DNA from: Micromonospora sp. WMMA1363
GTDB lineage: Bacteria; Actinomycetota; Actinomycetes; Mycobacteriales; Micromonosporaceae
DNA length: 64,000 nt
Reading direction: 5' to 3'
Assembly (NCBI RefSeq): GCF_030345795.1
Contig: NZ_JAUALB010000001.1
Span: 3,526,001-3,590,000, forward strand
Positions 16,024-24,196 of this stretch are shown piece after piece. How positions within the stretch are numbered: position 1 is the stretch's first letter; every line of letters starts with the position of its first letter. The notes under the pieces were generated by a model. That model searched no databases. It was not told where the DNA came from and was given only the letters and a program-made list of their open reading frames with translations. The translations under genes and the position numbers were made by a program.

Positions 16024-17129
16024 CGCTACGGGTGACCGGCAAGGTGGTGACTCCGACCGGAGTGATCCGGCAGGGCTGTGTGGAAATCAACGGCGGGCGG
16101 ATCACAGCCGTCGCCGAGTACCCGTCGGTGCGCGACGGACACTGGGTCCTGCCCGGCTTCGTGGACATGCACACCCACGGTGGCGGCGGCCACACCTTCA
16201 CCACCGGCGAGGCCGACGAGGCGCGCGCGGCGGCCGGGTTCCACCTCCGCCACGGCACCACCACCGTGCTGGCCAGTCTGGTGAGTTCGCCGTTCGAGCT
16301 GATGCGCGCCGCCACCACGGCGTACCGTCCGCTGGTCGCCGAGGGGGTGCTCGCGGGCATCCACTTCGAGGGCCCGTACCTGTCCGCGGCCCGCTGCGGA
16401 GCGCAGAACCCTGACTTCCTGCGCGACCCGTCCACCGAGGAGTTGGCCGAGCTGATCGAGTTGGGCGGCGGCGCGGTCCGGATGGTCACCCTGGCCCCGG
16501 AGCGCGACGGCGCGTTGACGGCCGTCAAGCTGCTCACCGCCCGCGGCGTGGTGGTGGCGGTCGGTCACACCGATGCCACGTACGACCAAACCCGCGCTGC
16601 CATCGCAGCCGGCGCGAGCGTCGCCACCCATTTGTTCAACGGCATGCGTCCGGTGCACCACCGCGAGCCCGGACCGGTGGTAGCCCTGCTGGGCGCCCCG
16701 AACGTCGTCTGCGAACTGGTCGCCGACGGGGTGCACCTGCACGACGGCACGCTGGCGTTCGCCACCGCCACGGCCGGTCCCGAACGGACAGCGCTGATCA
16801 CCGACGCGATGGCCGCCGCCGGCATGCCCGACGGCGAGTACGAGCTGGGCGGCCAGGCCGTGTCGGTGGCAGCCGGTGTGGCCCGGCTGGCCCGGGACAG
16901 CGCGATCGCCGGCAGCACGCTGACCATGGACGCCGCGCTGCGGCACGCGGTGACGGCCGGGATCGCCGTCCCGGACGCCGCCCGGATGGTGGCCACCACT
17001 CCGGCCCGCGCGATCGGCCTCGGCGACCGCCTGGGAGCCCTCCAGGCCGGGCTCCGCGCCGACCTGGTGGTGCTCGACGACGACCTGAAGGTGGTCCGGG
17101 TGATGCGCGCCGGCACCTGGCTCGACTGA
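16020..17129 (+). CDS. nagA: N-acetylglucosamine-6-phosphate deacetylase
   Basis: 369 aa, ATG overlapping the kinase stop (ATGA). Amidohydrolase features in order: GFVDMHTHGGGGHTF (metal/structural HxH), HFEGPYLSAARCGAQNPDFL (Glu metal ligand), VVAVGHTDATYDQT (His), THLFNGMRPVHHREPG (His), and LITDAMAAAGMPDG (catalytic Asp). It removes acetate from GlcNAc-6-phosphate to give glucosamine-6-phosphate, in cytoplasmic amino-sugar catabolism. With the SIS and ROK genes it forms a three-gene overlapping operon under the divergent DeoR regulator. The length is typical. Confidence 0.93.
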   Translation: MTLRVTGKVVTPTGVIRQGCVEINGGRITAVAEYPSVRDGHWVLPGFVDMHTHGGGGHTFTTGEADEARAAAGFHLRHGTTTVLASLVSSPFELMRAATTAYRPLVAEGVLAGIHFEGPYLSAARCGAQNPDFLRDPSTEELAELIELGGGAVRMVTLAPERDGALTAVKLLTARGVVVAVGHTDATYDQTRAAIAAGASVATHLFNGMRPVHHREPGPVVALLGAPNVVCELVADGVHLHDGTLAFATATAGPERTALITDAMAAAGMPDGEYELGGQAVSVAAGVARLARDSAIAGSTLTMDAALRHAVTAGIAVPDAARMVATTPARAIGLGDRLGALQAGLRADLVVLDDDLKVVRVMRAGTWLD

Positions 17130-17655
17130 TCAGGAACCACCCGGCCGCCGATGACGCCGCTGCGAGCCTGTCGAGCTGCCCCGTCCATACGTCCGGCACG
17201 ACACGCCCGTCCGGCTCGGGGACAAGCTCACTCGGGGGGAACGAGCCCACTCTGGGAGACAAGCTCGGGGACACGCCCACTCGGAGACAAGCCCACTCGC
17301 GGAGCCAGGCCCACTCGGGAACGAGCCGAGCCGGCTCGACCATCGGGTTGCCTGCGCCGGCGGACGCCGGGCCGTGCGCTGGCCGGGTAGCCGCCGTGCC
17401 ACCCGAAGGCAGGCGAAGCTGCCCCGTCAGTGGGGCAGCTCGACAGTCGACTACGGAGCCCTCTTCTCGCGCCGACGACAGGCGGCAACCGCAGCCGACG
17501 GCTACCCCTGACCTATGCAACCCCGACAGCAGCCCCAACCGACGGCAACCGCCGACAGGCAACAACCCCGACCGGCCAACCTCGACAGGCAACAACCCCC
17601 GAACGGCAGCAACGTCGACCGGCTGACCAGGGGACGCCCGCCGGCGGCCGCGGGT
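17130..17655. other. Non-coding stretch with a hairpin and low-complexity repeats
   Basis: About 525 bp with no convincing gene. It holds degenerate CCCACTCGGGAGACAAG-like repeats (about 17215-17330), a strong hairpin (17417-17440) and repeats of CGACAGGCAACAACCCC (about 17552-17600). A 15-bp inverted pair, CTGTCGAGCTGCCCC (17168-17182) and its complement (17432-17446), flanks about 250 bp. Confidence 0.6.
17417..17440. terminator. Hairpin, probable bidirectional terminator between convergent genes
   Basis: AGCTGCCCC (17417-17425) and GGGGCAGCT (17432-17440) form a perfect 9-bp stem with a 6-nt loop. It lies between nagA and the DUF4032 gene, which converge on it. There is no U-tract, as is common in high-GC actinomycetes. 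Confidence 0.55.
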
Positions 17656-18867
17656 TCAGCCGGCCGTGGGGATCGCCCCGCCGAGCACGGCCTGCTCGTC
17701 GGGGCGGTGCGCGAGTACGTCCGCCAGGTACGACTGCACCGCCGGTGCCATGCCGACGTCCCGACCGGCCCGCTCGGACAACAGCCACTTGTACTCGATG
17801 ATCTGCGCGAAGATCTCCTGCGGCTCCAGCTTGCGGCGCAGGTGCGCCGGGACCGCGCGGACCACCGGCTCGAAGACCTCGGTCAGCCAGCGGTGCGCCG
17901 CCTGCTGCTCGTCGATCGGGTAGCACTCCGCCCGGTACGCGTCCAGGTCGTTGAGCAGCCGGCGGGCCTGGTTCTCCTCGGCGTCCAAGCCGGTCAGGCG
18001 GAGCAGCCGCCGGCAGTGGTAGCCGACGTCGACCACCTTCGGTCGGACCAGGTACCGCCCGTCGTCGATCGTCGACACGGCGATCTCGGCCACGTCGAAG
18101 CCCAACTCGTTGAGCCGGCGGATCCGGCCCTCGATGTCGTGCCGGGCCTCCCGCTCGACCTGCTGCTCGTAGGTGACCTCGTGCCACAGCCGCTGGTAGC
18201 GCCGCACGACCTCCGCGCTGACCACCTCGGGGTCGATCGAGTCGTGCAGCAGCCCGGCGGCCTGGAGGTCCAACGCCTCGCCGAAGATGTTCACCTGGGC
18301 GATCTCCAGGTCCTCCCCCCGCTGCCCGTTGGACAGCGAGCGGTGCAGGGCCCCGGTCTCCGCGTCCACCAGGTACGCGGCGAAGGCGCCCGCGTCCCGG
18401 CGGAACAGGGTGTTCGACAGCGAGCAGTCGCCCCAGAAGAACCCGGTCAGATGCATCCGCACCAGCAGCGCGGCCAGCGCGTCGAGCAGCCGCTGCATCG
18501 TCTCCAGGCGCAGCGTGTGCGAGAACAGCGCCCGGTACGGCAGGGAGAACTGGAGGTGCCGGGTGATCAGCACCGGGTCCAGCGGTTCGCCGTCGTCGGA
18601 CTGCCGGTCGGCGACGATCGCCACCGCCTCCACCGTCGGGAAGCCGATCCGCTCCAGGGCGCGCAGCAGGTCGTACTCCCGCTCGGCGACCCGCTCGCCG
18701 GTCTCCTTGACCGCGTACACGTAGTCGCCCAGCCGGACGAACCGCACGACGTGCCGGGAGATGCCCTGGGGCAGCGCCACCAAATGTTCCGCTGGCCACT
18801 CCGTCAGCGGGGTCGACCAGGGCAGGTCGAGCAGCGCCGGGTCGACGAGGGCCGAAGTGATCCGCAC
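17656..18867 (-). CDS. DUF4032 protein with kinase-like fold
   Basis: 403 aa from a GTG at 18867. The N-terminal half looks like a degenerate aminoglycoside/LPS-kinase fold: DYVYAVKETGERVAEREYDL (Lys and helix C), then HLTGFFWGDCSLSNTLF (catalytic-loop-like, Asp and Asn) and AAYLVDAETGAL (DxE/DFG-like). The C-terminal part, including RRLLNDLDAYRAECYPI and IEYKWLLSERAGRDVG, is the conserved DUF4032 region. The substrate is unknown. It is divergent from the PAP2 gene with about 110 bp between them. Confidence 0.85.
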   Translation of the reverse strand: MRITSALVDPALLDLPWSTPLTEWPAEHLVALPQGISRHVVRFVRLGDYVYAVKETGERVAEREYDLLRALERIGFPTVEAVAIVADRQSDDGEPLDPVLITRHLQFSLPYRALFSHTLRLETMQRLLDALAALLVRMHLTGFFWGDCSLSNTLFRRDAGAFAAYLVDAETGALHRSLSNGQRGEDLEIAQVNIFGEALDLQAAGLLHDSIDPEVVSAEVVRRYQRLWHEVTYEQQVEREARHDIEGRIRRLNELGFDVAEIAVSTIDDGRYLVRPKVVDVGYHCRRLLRLTGLDAEENQARRLLNDLDAYRAECYPIDEQQAAHRWLTEVFEPVVRAVPAHLRRKLEPQEIFAQIIEYKWLLSERAGRDVGMAPAVQSYLADVLAHRPDEQAVLGGAIPTAG

Positions 18868-18977
18868 GCGTCAAGTCTGACGTCCCTCCCGCCGCGGTGC
18901 CTCCCCACGTGGCTGGGCACACAGCCACTCGGGGCCGTGGGCGGCCAGCCGACGCGCCGGGCCGGTAGCGTGACGGC

Positions 18978-19745
18978 GTGCGGGAGACCACGGCGGTATG
19001 GCGGCAGGTGCGGCTCCAGCCGGTGCGCCCGCCCGGCTGGTGGTTCGACGCCCTGTTGCTCGCCGGCCTCGTGGCCCTGACCACCGCCCTCACGGCGGGC
19101 CACCTCTTCGGTCTGGACCGCTCGGTCGCCGACTGGTCGGACGCGCATCGCCCGGCGGGGGCGTACTGGGTCGCGCGGATCCTGAACCACGTCGGGCAGG
19201 GCACCCCGTTGACGCTGATCGCCGCCGGCTTGGGCGCCCTGCTGGCGGTGCGGCTCCGGTCGGTCCGCCCCATGCTGCCGCCGGTGGTCGCGTTCGGGCT
19301 CACCTACCTGACGATCGGGCCGCTGAAGGTGTGGACGGCCCGGCCGGCGCCGAGCGCCAGCGTGCGGGAGCCGTACCTGCCGCCGGAGCGGACGCTACCG
19401 CTCTTCCAGGACGACCTGCCGGTGCGCTTCGCCCAGTCGTACCCGTCCGGGCACGTCGCCAACGCGATCGTCTGGTACGGCGTGATCGCCCTGCTGATCG
19501 TCCCAGTGCTGCGCGGTTTCGGACGCCCGGTCCCGCCCCGGTTGGTGACCGTGGTCCGGATCGTCCCACCACTGGTGGTGCTCTGCACCACCACGTACCT
19601 GGGCTGGCACTGGCTGACCGACTCGGTGGCCGGGCTGCTGCTCGGCCTGCTGCTGGACCGGCTGCTGCACCGGGTGCCGTGGGACGACCTGCCGCTTCCC
19701 CGTGCGGTCGACCGCTGGAACCGGCCGTTCACCTCGGATCCCTAG
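18978..19745 (+). CDS. PAP2 superfamily membrane phosphatase
   Basis: 255 aa from a GTG at 18978. About six membrane segments. The three PAP2 motifs are present: KVWTARP (C1, KxxxxxxRP-like), PSGH (C2, SQSYPSGHVAN region) and TYLGWHWLTDSVAG (C3, catalytic His and Asp). It probably dephosphorylates a lipid phosphate such as phosphatidate or undecaprenyl diphosphate at the outer face of the membrane. The following permease starts 11 bp downstream, so the two are probably co-transcribed. Confidence 0.88.
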   Translation: MRETTAVWRQVRLQPVRPPGWWFDALLLAGLVALTTALTAGHLFGLDRSVADWSDAHRPAGAYWVARILNHVGQGTPLTLIAAGLGALLAVRLRSVRPMLPPVVAFGLTYLTIGPLKVWTARPAPSASVREPYLPPERTLPLFQDDLPVRFAQSYPSGHVANAIVWYGVIALLIVPVLRGFGRPVPPRLVTVVRIVPPLVVLCTTTYLGWHWLTDSVAGLLLGLLLDRLLHRVPWDDLPLPRAVDRWNRPFTSDP

Positions 19746-19756
19746 GGTCGGCTGCC

Positions 19757-20989
19757 GTGGAGCAACTGGCGCGCCGGCTCGGCGTACGTGACGCGGTGGT
19801 CATCGGTCTCGGCTCGATGCTCGGCGCGGGCGTCTTCGTGGTCTTCGCCCCCGCCGCGGCGGCGGCCGGCGGCTACGGTGTGCTGGCGGCGCTCGCGCTC
19901 GCCGGCTTCGTCGCCTTCTGCAACGCGACCAGTTCGGCCCGGCTCGCCGCCCGGTACCCCGAGTCCGGCGGCACCTACGTCTACGGCCGGGAGCGCCTCG
20001 GCCCGTACGCCGGGTTCCTGGCCGGCTGGGGATTCGTCGTCGGCAAGACCGCGAGCTGCGCGGCGATGGCGCTGACCATCGGGGCGTACCTCTGGCCGGA
20101 GCAGGCCCGGCTCGTCGCGGTCGCCGCGGTCGTCGCGGTGACCGCCGTGAACCTGCGCGGCGTCGCCAAGACCGCGACCGCCACCCGGATCCTGGTGGTG
20201 GTCGTGCTGGCCGTGCTGACCCTGGTCGCGGTGACCGGCGCGGCCGACGTCTCGCTCGGCCGGCTCGACGCCCCGGGCGGCACCGCCCGGGGCATCCTCA
20301 CCGCCGCCGGCCTGCTCTTCTTCGCCTTCGCCGGGTACGCCCGCGTCGCCACCCTCGGCGAGGAGGTCCGCGACCCGGAGCGGACCATCCCCAAAGCGGT
20401 GCCGCTGGCGCTCGGCCTGGCACTGGCGATCTACCTGACACTGGCCGTGATCACCCTCGGCGTGCTCGGGCCGGCACGGCTCGCCGGCTCGGCCGCGCCC
20501 CTGGCCGACGTGGTGACCGCCGCCGGGCTACCCGGCCTCGCCTGGGTGGTCCGCGCCGGGGCGGCCGTCGCCGTGACCGGGGTGCTCCTCAGCTTGGTGG
20601 CCGGGGTCGGCCGCACCACCCTCGCCATGGCCCGCCGCCGCGATTTACCCGCCGCGCTGGCCGCCATCCACCCGGCCCACCAGGTGCCCCACCGCGCCGA
20701 ACTGGCCGTCGCCGCCGTGGTGATCGTCGCGGTGCTGCTCGGCGACGTCCGCGACGCGATCGGCTTCTCCAGCGTCACCGTGCTGGTCTACTACGCCGTC
20801 ACCAACGCCTCGGCACTCACGCTGGGACGCGACCCGGAGCGGAAGCTGCCGGTCCAGGCGCTCGCCGTGGCCGGACTGGCCGGCTGCCTGCTACTCGCGG
20901 TCAACCTGCCACTGCCCAGCATGCTCGCCGGCTTCGCCGTCCTCACCCTCGGCGCCCTCTGGCATACCCTCCGCCCCACGCGCCGTTGA
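19757..20989 (+). CDS. APC family amino-acid permease
   Basis: 410 aa from a GTG at 19757; the frame is open upstream through the PAP2 gene, but similarity to permeases begins here (RLGVRDAVVIGLGSMLGAGVF). About 11-12 hydrophobic helices. The first carries the unwound GSMLGAGVF substrate motif of the APC fold, and the sixth has FFAFAGYARVATLGEEVRDP, a characteristic motif of the cationic amino-acid/APC group. The substrate is likely an amino acid or amine; direction and specificity cannot be read from sequence. Confidence 0.88.
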   Translation: MEQLARRLGVRDAVVIGLGSMLGAGVFVVFAPAAAAAGGYGVLAALALAGFVAFCNATSSARLAARYPESGGTYVYGRERLGPYAGFLAGWGFVVGKTASCAAMALTIGAYLWPEQARLVAVAAVVAVTAVNLRGVAKTATATRILVVVVLAVLTLVAVTGAADVSLGRLDAPGGTARGILTAAGLLFFAFAGYARVATLGEEVRDPERTIPKAVPLALGLALAIYLTLAVITLGVLGPARLAGSAAPLADVVTAAGLPGLAWVVRAGAAVAVTGVLLSLVAGVGRTTLAMARRRDLPAALAAIHPAHQVPHRAELAVAAVVIVAVLLGDVRDAIGFSSVTVLVYYAVTNASALTLGRDPERKLPVQALAVAGLAGCLLLAVNLPLPSMLAGFAVLTLGALWHTLRPTRR

Positions 20990-21051
20990 CCGATCCAAGG
21001 TGACAGAGAGCTTCCGCCACCGCCCCGGTCTACGGAGTCGAATGGCGCAAA

Positions 21052-21555
21052 TCAGTATAGCTGAGCCGTCGGCTTCGGGAGATATGTCTCGTACTTCTTC
21101 TTTATGAGCGAGTTGTAGGCATAACCCCAGAGTCGGGCCCCTCGGAAAGTCCAAATCGTGCCGTTTCTTACATCCACGACAGCAGGTTGGGTCATAGCCG
21201 CGAAGCCGGCCCCGTTCAGCCTGTATGCCTTTTGGGTCAGTGCCGTCGCGGCCGGATCCGCCGCCTTTGTCACCAGGACAGGCAGCATGACGACGCCCGA
21301 CTGCATCCCGCGCCACTGTCCTTTGCGCTCCAGTCCGAGATTCACCACGTCGTCGACGAAGGTTCGCAGGGTTTCCTCGTCAACCCGTTTCATCTCTGCG
21401 GCGACCGTAAAGAGGTGAATCCTGGTCAGCGCCCGAATCTGCGGCCGATAGCCGACGACGACAGGTACGGCGCCGATGCGCTCACCCGTCACTGCACATC
21501 TGTCGGCCACCAGCCGTTGCCGAACCATTTCTACGTAATCATTTGGCGATACCAT
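21052..21555 (-). CDS. Uncharacterised protein at the 3' end of the toxin locus
   Basis: 167 aa from an ATG at 21555, which starts immediately after the stop of the upstream membrane-protein gene. GC is visibly lower than in flanking housekeeping genes. The sequence is soluble, with a helical N-terminus (NDYVEMVRQRLVADRCAVTG), VVVGYRPQIRALTRIHLFTV and a C-terminal TIWTFRGARLWGYAYNSLIKKKYETYLPKP. I recognise no family. Its place after an RHS-type toxin remnant suggests an immunity or accessory role, but this is inference. Confidence 0.65.
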   Translation of the reverse strand: MVSPNDYVEMVRQRLVADRCAVTGERIGAVPVVVGYRPQIRALTRIHLFTVAAEMKRVDEETLRTFVDDVVNLGLERKGQWRGMQSGVVMLPVLVTKAADPAATALTQKAYRLNGAGFAAMTQPAVVDVRNGTIWTFRGARLWGYAYNSLIKKKYETYLPKPTAQLY

Positions 21556-21556
21556 C

Positions 21557-22168
21557 TCAAGTCGTCCCCTTAACTCCGCGCCATCGATCGAGCATAGAAA
21601 AGTAGAATGGCGCCCCTACAATAGCCTTTAATAGGTATATGGCGACCATAGCCAAAAGGACTACCGCCAGGGCCCTCCCGAGAAGCCAGAGAACCCCGTA
21701 GAGAAACGACCAGATCTCAGCCACTGGCCTGCCATAGCTACAGTTACCCAGCTCTCGCTCTCCGCATGCCTCACGCAGAGTAATGACGGTTCCCACATCC
21801 TGCGGACCAGCGATAGAACGGTCGACAGACGCTTGAATCTGCGCACCGTCCCGCTGAACTGACACTTGACAGACCCACCAGTAACCTATTCCATGATGGC
21901 TCACCGGCCCTACCCGACTACACTCCTGGATCACCGCCTGAACCGACCGTTCCGTCGGACCGAGCGGACGGACGGAACCGCTGCCAGGATACAAGCTGTT
22001 GACCGTCAAGTACACAAGCGCCAGCACGTACGCCACACCAAGGGTGACCGCCATGAAGAACAATTGCTGGAGCCGATAGAGGATCGGTCCGTATCGCTGC
22101 CAGTTCCGGAGCTCGCTCTCCCGAAACTTTCCTTCCCCCCTCGCCCGGTCCGGGTTGCCGGCCATCAA
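21557..22168 (-). CDS. Membrane protein, putative immunity or accessory protein (DUF6346-like)
   Basis: 203 aa from an ATG at 22168 that overlaps the stop of the upstream toxin remnant (ATGA). A transmembrane segment lies at about 36-58 (FFMAVTLGVAYVLALVYLTV) and a second pair near 150-190. Between them is an extracytoplasmic domain with four Cys (IQECSRVG, WWVCQVSV, ACGERELGNCSYG), probably disulfide-bonded. From memory it resembles DUF6346 proteins found beside LamG/RHS toxin genes in Micromonosporaceae. The tight coupling supports partnership with the toxin C-terminus. Confidence 0.65.
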   Translation of the reverse strand: MMAGNPDRARGEGKFRESELRNWQRYGPILYRLQQLFFMAVTLGVAYVLALVYLTVNSLYPGSGSVRPLGPTERSVQAVIQECSRVGPVSHHGIGYWWVCQVSVQRDGAQIQASVDRSIAGPQDVGTVITLREACGERELGNCSYGRPVAEIWSFLYGVLWLLGRALAVVLLAMVAIYLLKAIVGAPFYFSMLDRWRGVKGTT

Positions 22169-22847
22169 AACCCGCCGCCTAACGCGCCGCCGATAAATGC
22201 CGGCACCACAGTACGCGGGCTGAGGGAATACTGTCGTAGATCATCTCTCGTCGCCGGCATAACCGCCCCGACCGTTCCTGCCGCCAAACCATCTGGCGAA
22301 CGGGCACCGTTGAGAACCATACGGCCGGTGTCGAAAGCAACCGAGGCGTGCCCCCTGAAGCCTCCGCCAGCCTTGACCACGTCCGCCGCCCATTGTTCCC
22401 GGCTACCCCTAATGAATGCACCAAGGTTCTGGCCGGACGATCCCCCGAGCAAACGGCTAACCGTTCTCGGCGCGCCTTGTCGCACGGCCGTCACGGTACC
22501 ACGCCCGAGTGCGACTACCGAGGAGCCGGCGCCGGGCAGGATCTTGCTAACGCCAGACGTTGCGAATCCCTTAATAGCACCACCAGCAGCGGCACCAATG
22601 CCACCGCCCAGCAGTCCCAAACCCGCACCAACAACGCCATCGAGAGCAAGGCTGCCCATCGAACACCGACTCTCGTCACCACCGGAGCACTTCAGCGCGC
22701 CGCTGACGAGCCCGGTCACCGCGCCGCCGAGGGCCCCGCACAGGAGAGCACCACTACCACCCGTGACCGCCGTGCACGTTAGACCCACAGCGACACCGGC
22801 GACGACGCTGACCACGTCCGCGTTCTCTTCAGCCGGGAGTGTCAAGT
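22165..22847 (-). pseudogene. C-terminal remnant of an RHS/polymorphic-toxin-type protein
   Basis: About 226 residues remain in frame, abutting the IS256-like element at 22848 with no proper start. The segment begins ENADVVSVVAGVAVGLTCTAV, continues with GALLCGALGGAVTGLVSGAL, a glycine-rich membrane-like stretch, and ends GGFRGHASVAFDTGRM and a short tail. This resembles the pre-toxin and C-terminal region that follows the RHS core in Micromonosporaceae secreted toxins. The RHS repeats are absent. The matching N-terminal fragment lies at 25824-26151, beyond two insertion sequences. The toxin activity cannot be recognised. Confidence 0.65.
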
Positions 22848-24192
22848 TAACGGCTGATCTTGGTTGTTGAGGTGGTCAGTTGTTGGCCGGGGTGAGCCGG
22901 CCTTCGAAGGCGATCTGGAAGGCGTTCAGTGGTGCTTTCCAGCGTATGGTCCAGCGTCGGCGGCCGGCTCCGGTCGGGTCGAGGCTCATCAAGGCCATGT
23001 AGACGCACTTGAGTGCGGCCTGCTCGTTCGGGAAGTGGCCACGAGCTCGCACGGCCCTGCGGATACGGGCGTTGACGGACTCGATCGCGTTCGTGGAGCA
23101 GATGACCTTGCGGATCTCCACGTCGAAGGCGAGGAACGGCACGAACTCCGCCCACGCGTTCTCCCACAGCTTCACGATCGCCGGATACTTACGGCCCCAC
23201 GCCTCGGCGAACTCGAGGAACCGCTCGGTGGCGGCGTCCTCGGTCGCCGCGGTGTAGACCGGCCGCAGCGCTTTGGCGATCTTGTCCCAGTCCTGCCGGG
23301 CGGCGTAGCGGAACGAGTTGCGCAGCAGGTGCACCACACACGTCTGCACGATCGTGCGCGGCCACACCGTCTCCACCGTCTCCGGCAGTCCCTTGAGCCC
23401 GTCACAGACCAGCATCAGCACGTCGGCCACGCCGCGGTTCTTCAACTCGGTGAGCACGTGCAGCCAGTACTTGGCGCCCTCGCCGCCGTCACCGGCCCAG
23501 ATACCGAGGATGTCGCGGTGGCCGTCGACGGTGACCGCCATCGCGAGGTAGATCGGCCGGTTCGCGACCTGACCGTCCCTGATCTTGACGTTGATGGCGT
23601 CGATGAACACGACCGGGTAGACCCGGTCCAGGGGCCGGTTCTGCCACTCGGCCATGCCGTCCATGACCTTGTCGGTGATCGTGGAGATGGTCTGCTTCGA
23701 CACCTCAGCGCCGTAGACCTCAGCCAGGTGCGCGGCGATCTCGCCGTGGGTCAGGCCCTTGGCCGACAGCGACAGGACCATGTCGTCGACGCCGGTCAGA
23801 CGCCGCTGCCGCTTACGCACGATCTGCGGCTCGAACGTCCCGGCGGCGTCGCGTGGGACCCGCACCTCGACCGGCCCGACGTCGGTGAGCACCGTCTTGG
23901 TCCGGCTGCCGTTACGGGTGTTCCCGCTACCCCGACCCGCCGGGTCGTGCTTGTCGTAGCCGACGTGGTCGGTGATCTCCCCATCCAACGCCGACTCGAG
24001 GACCCGCTTCGTCAGCTGCTGCAGCAGCCCACCCTCGCCGGTCAGCTTCAACCCGTCACCACGAGCCCGATCGACCAGCATCGCGATCAACTGCTCATCC
24101 GTGACCGCACCCACCGGCTCCACGGCCGGCTGTCCCACGGTGGTCTCGGTCGTCATCTGGCGTCTCTCCCTTGATCGGTCGATCAGCCGTTA
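22848..24192. mobile_element. IS256-family insertion sequence
   Basis: Terminal inverted repeats TAACGGCTGATC at 22848-22859 and, inverted, 24181-24192 enclose a mutator-type transposase. No matching target duplication is found: the left flank ends TGTCAAGT and the right flank (after removing the neighbouring ISL3 copy) begins TTTGTACA. This suggests that a deletion followed insertion. Confidence 0.85.
22876..24156 (-). CDS. IS256-family (mutator) transposase
   Basis: 426 aa. It matches mutator-type transposases: GLLQQLTKRVLESALDGEIT, then DHVGYDKHD and GNTRNGSRTKTVLTDVG, a catalytic core with VFIDAINVKIRDG (first Asp), LMLVCDGLKGLPETVE (second Asp) and a C-terminal STNAIESVNARIRRAVR with the catalytic Glu. 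The length is typical and the frame intact, so it may be active. It starts 36 bp inside the right inverted repeat. Confidence 0.95.
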   Translation of the reverse strand: MTTETTVGQPAVEPVGAVTDEQLIAMLVDRARGDGLKLTGEGGLLQQLTKRVLESALDGEITDHVGYDKHDPAGRGSGNTRNGSRTKTVLTDVGPVEVRVPRDAAGTFEPQIVRKRQRRLTGVDDMVLSLSAKGLTHGEIAAHLAEVYGAEVSKQTISTITDKVMDGMAEWQNRPLDRVYPVVFIDAINVKIRDGQVANRPIYLAMAVTVDGHRDILGIWAGDGGEGAKYWLHVLTELKNRGVADVLMLVCDGLKGLPETVETVWPRTIVQTCVVHLLRNSFRYAARQDWDKIAKALRPVYTAATEDAATERFLEFAEAWGRKYPAIVKLWENAWAEFVPFLAFDVEIRKVICSTNAIESVNARIRRAVRARGHFPNEQAALKCVYMALMSLDPTGAGRRRWTIRWKAPLNAFQIAFEGRLTPANN

Positions 24193-24196
24193 TTTG

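Noticed and set aside
17515..19080. 521-aa plus-strand open frame opposite DUF4032
   Set aside because: No conserved motif; the minus-strand frame has a recognised family and proper start.
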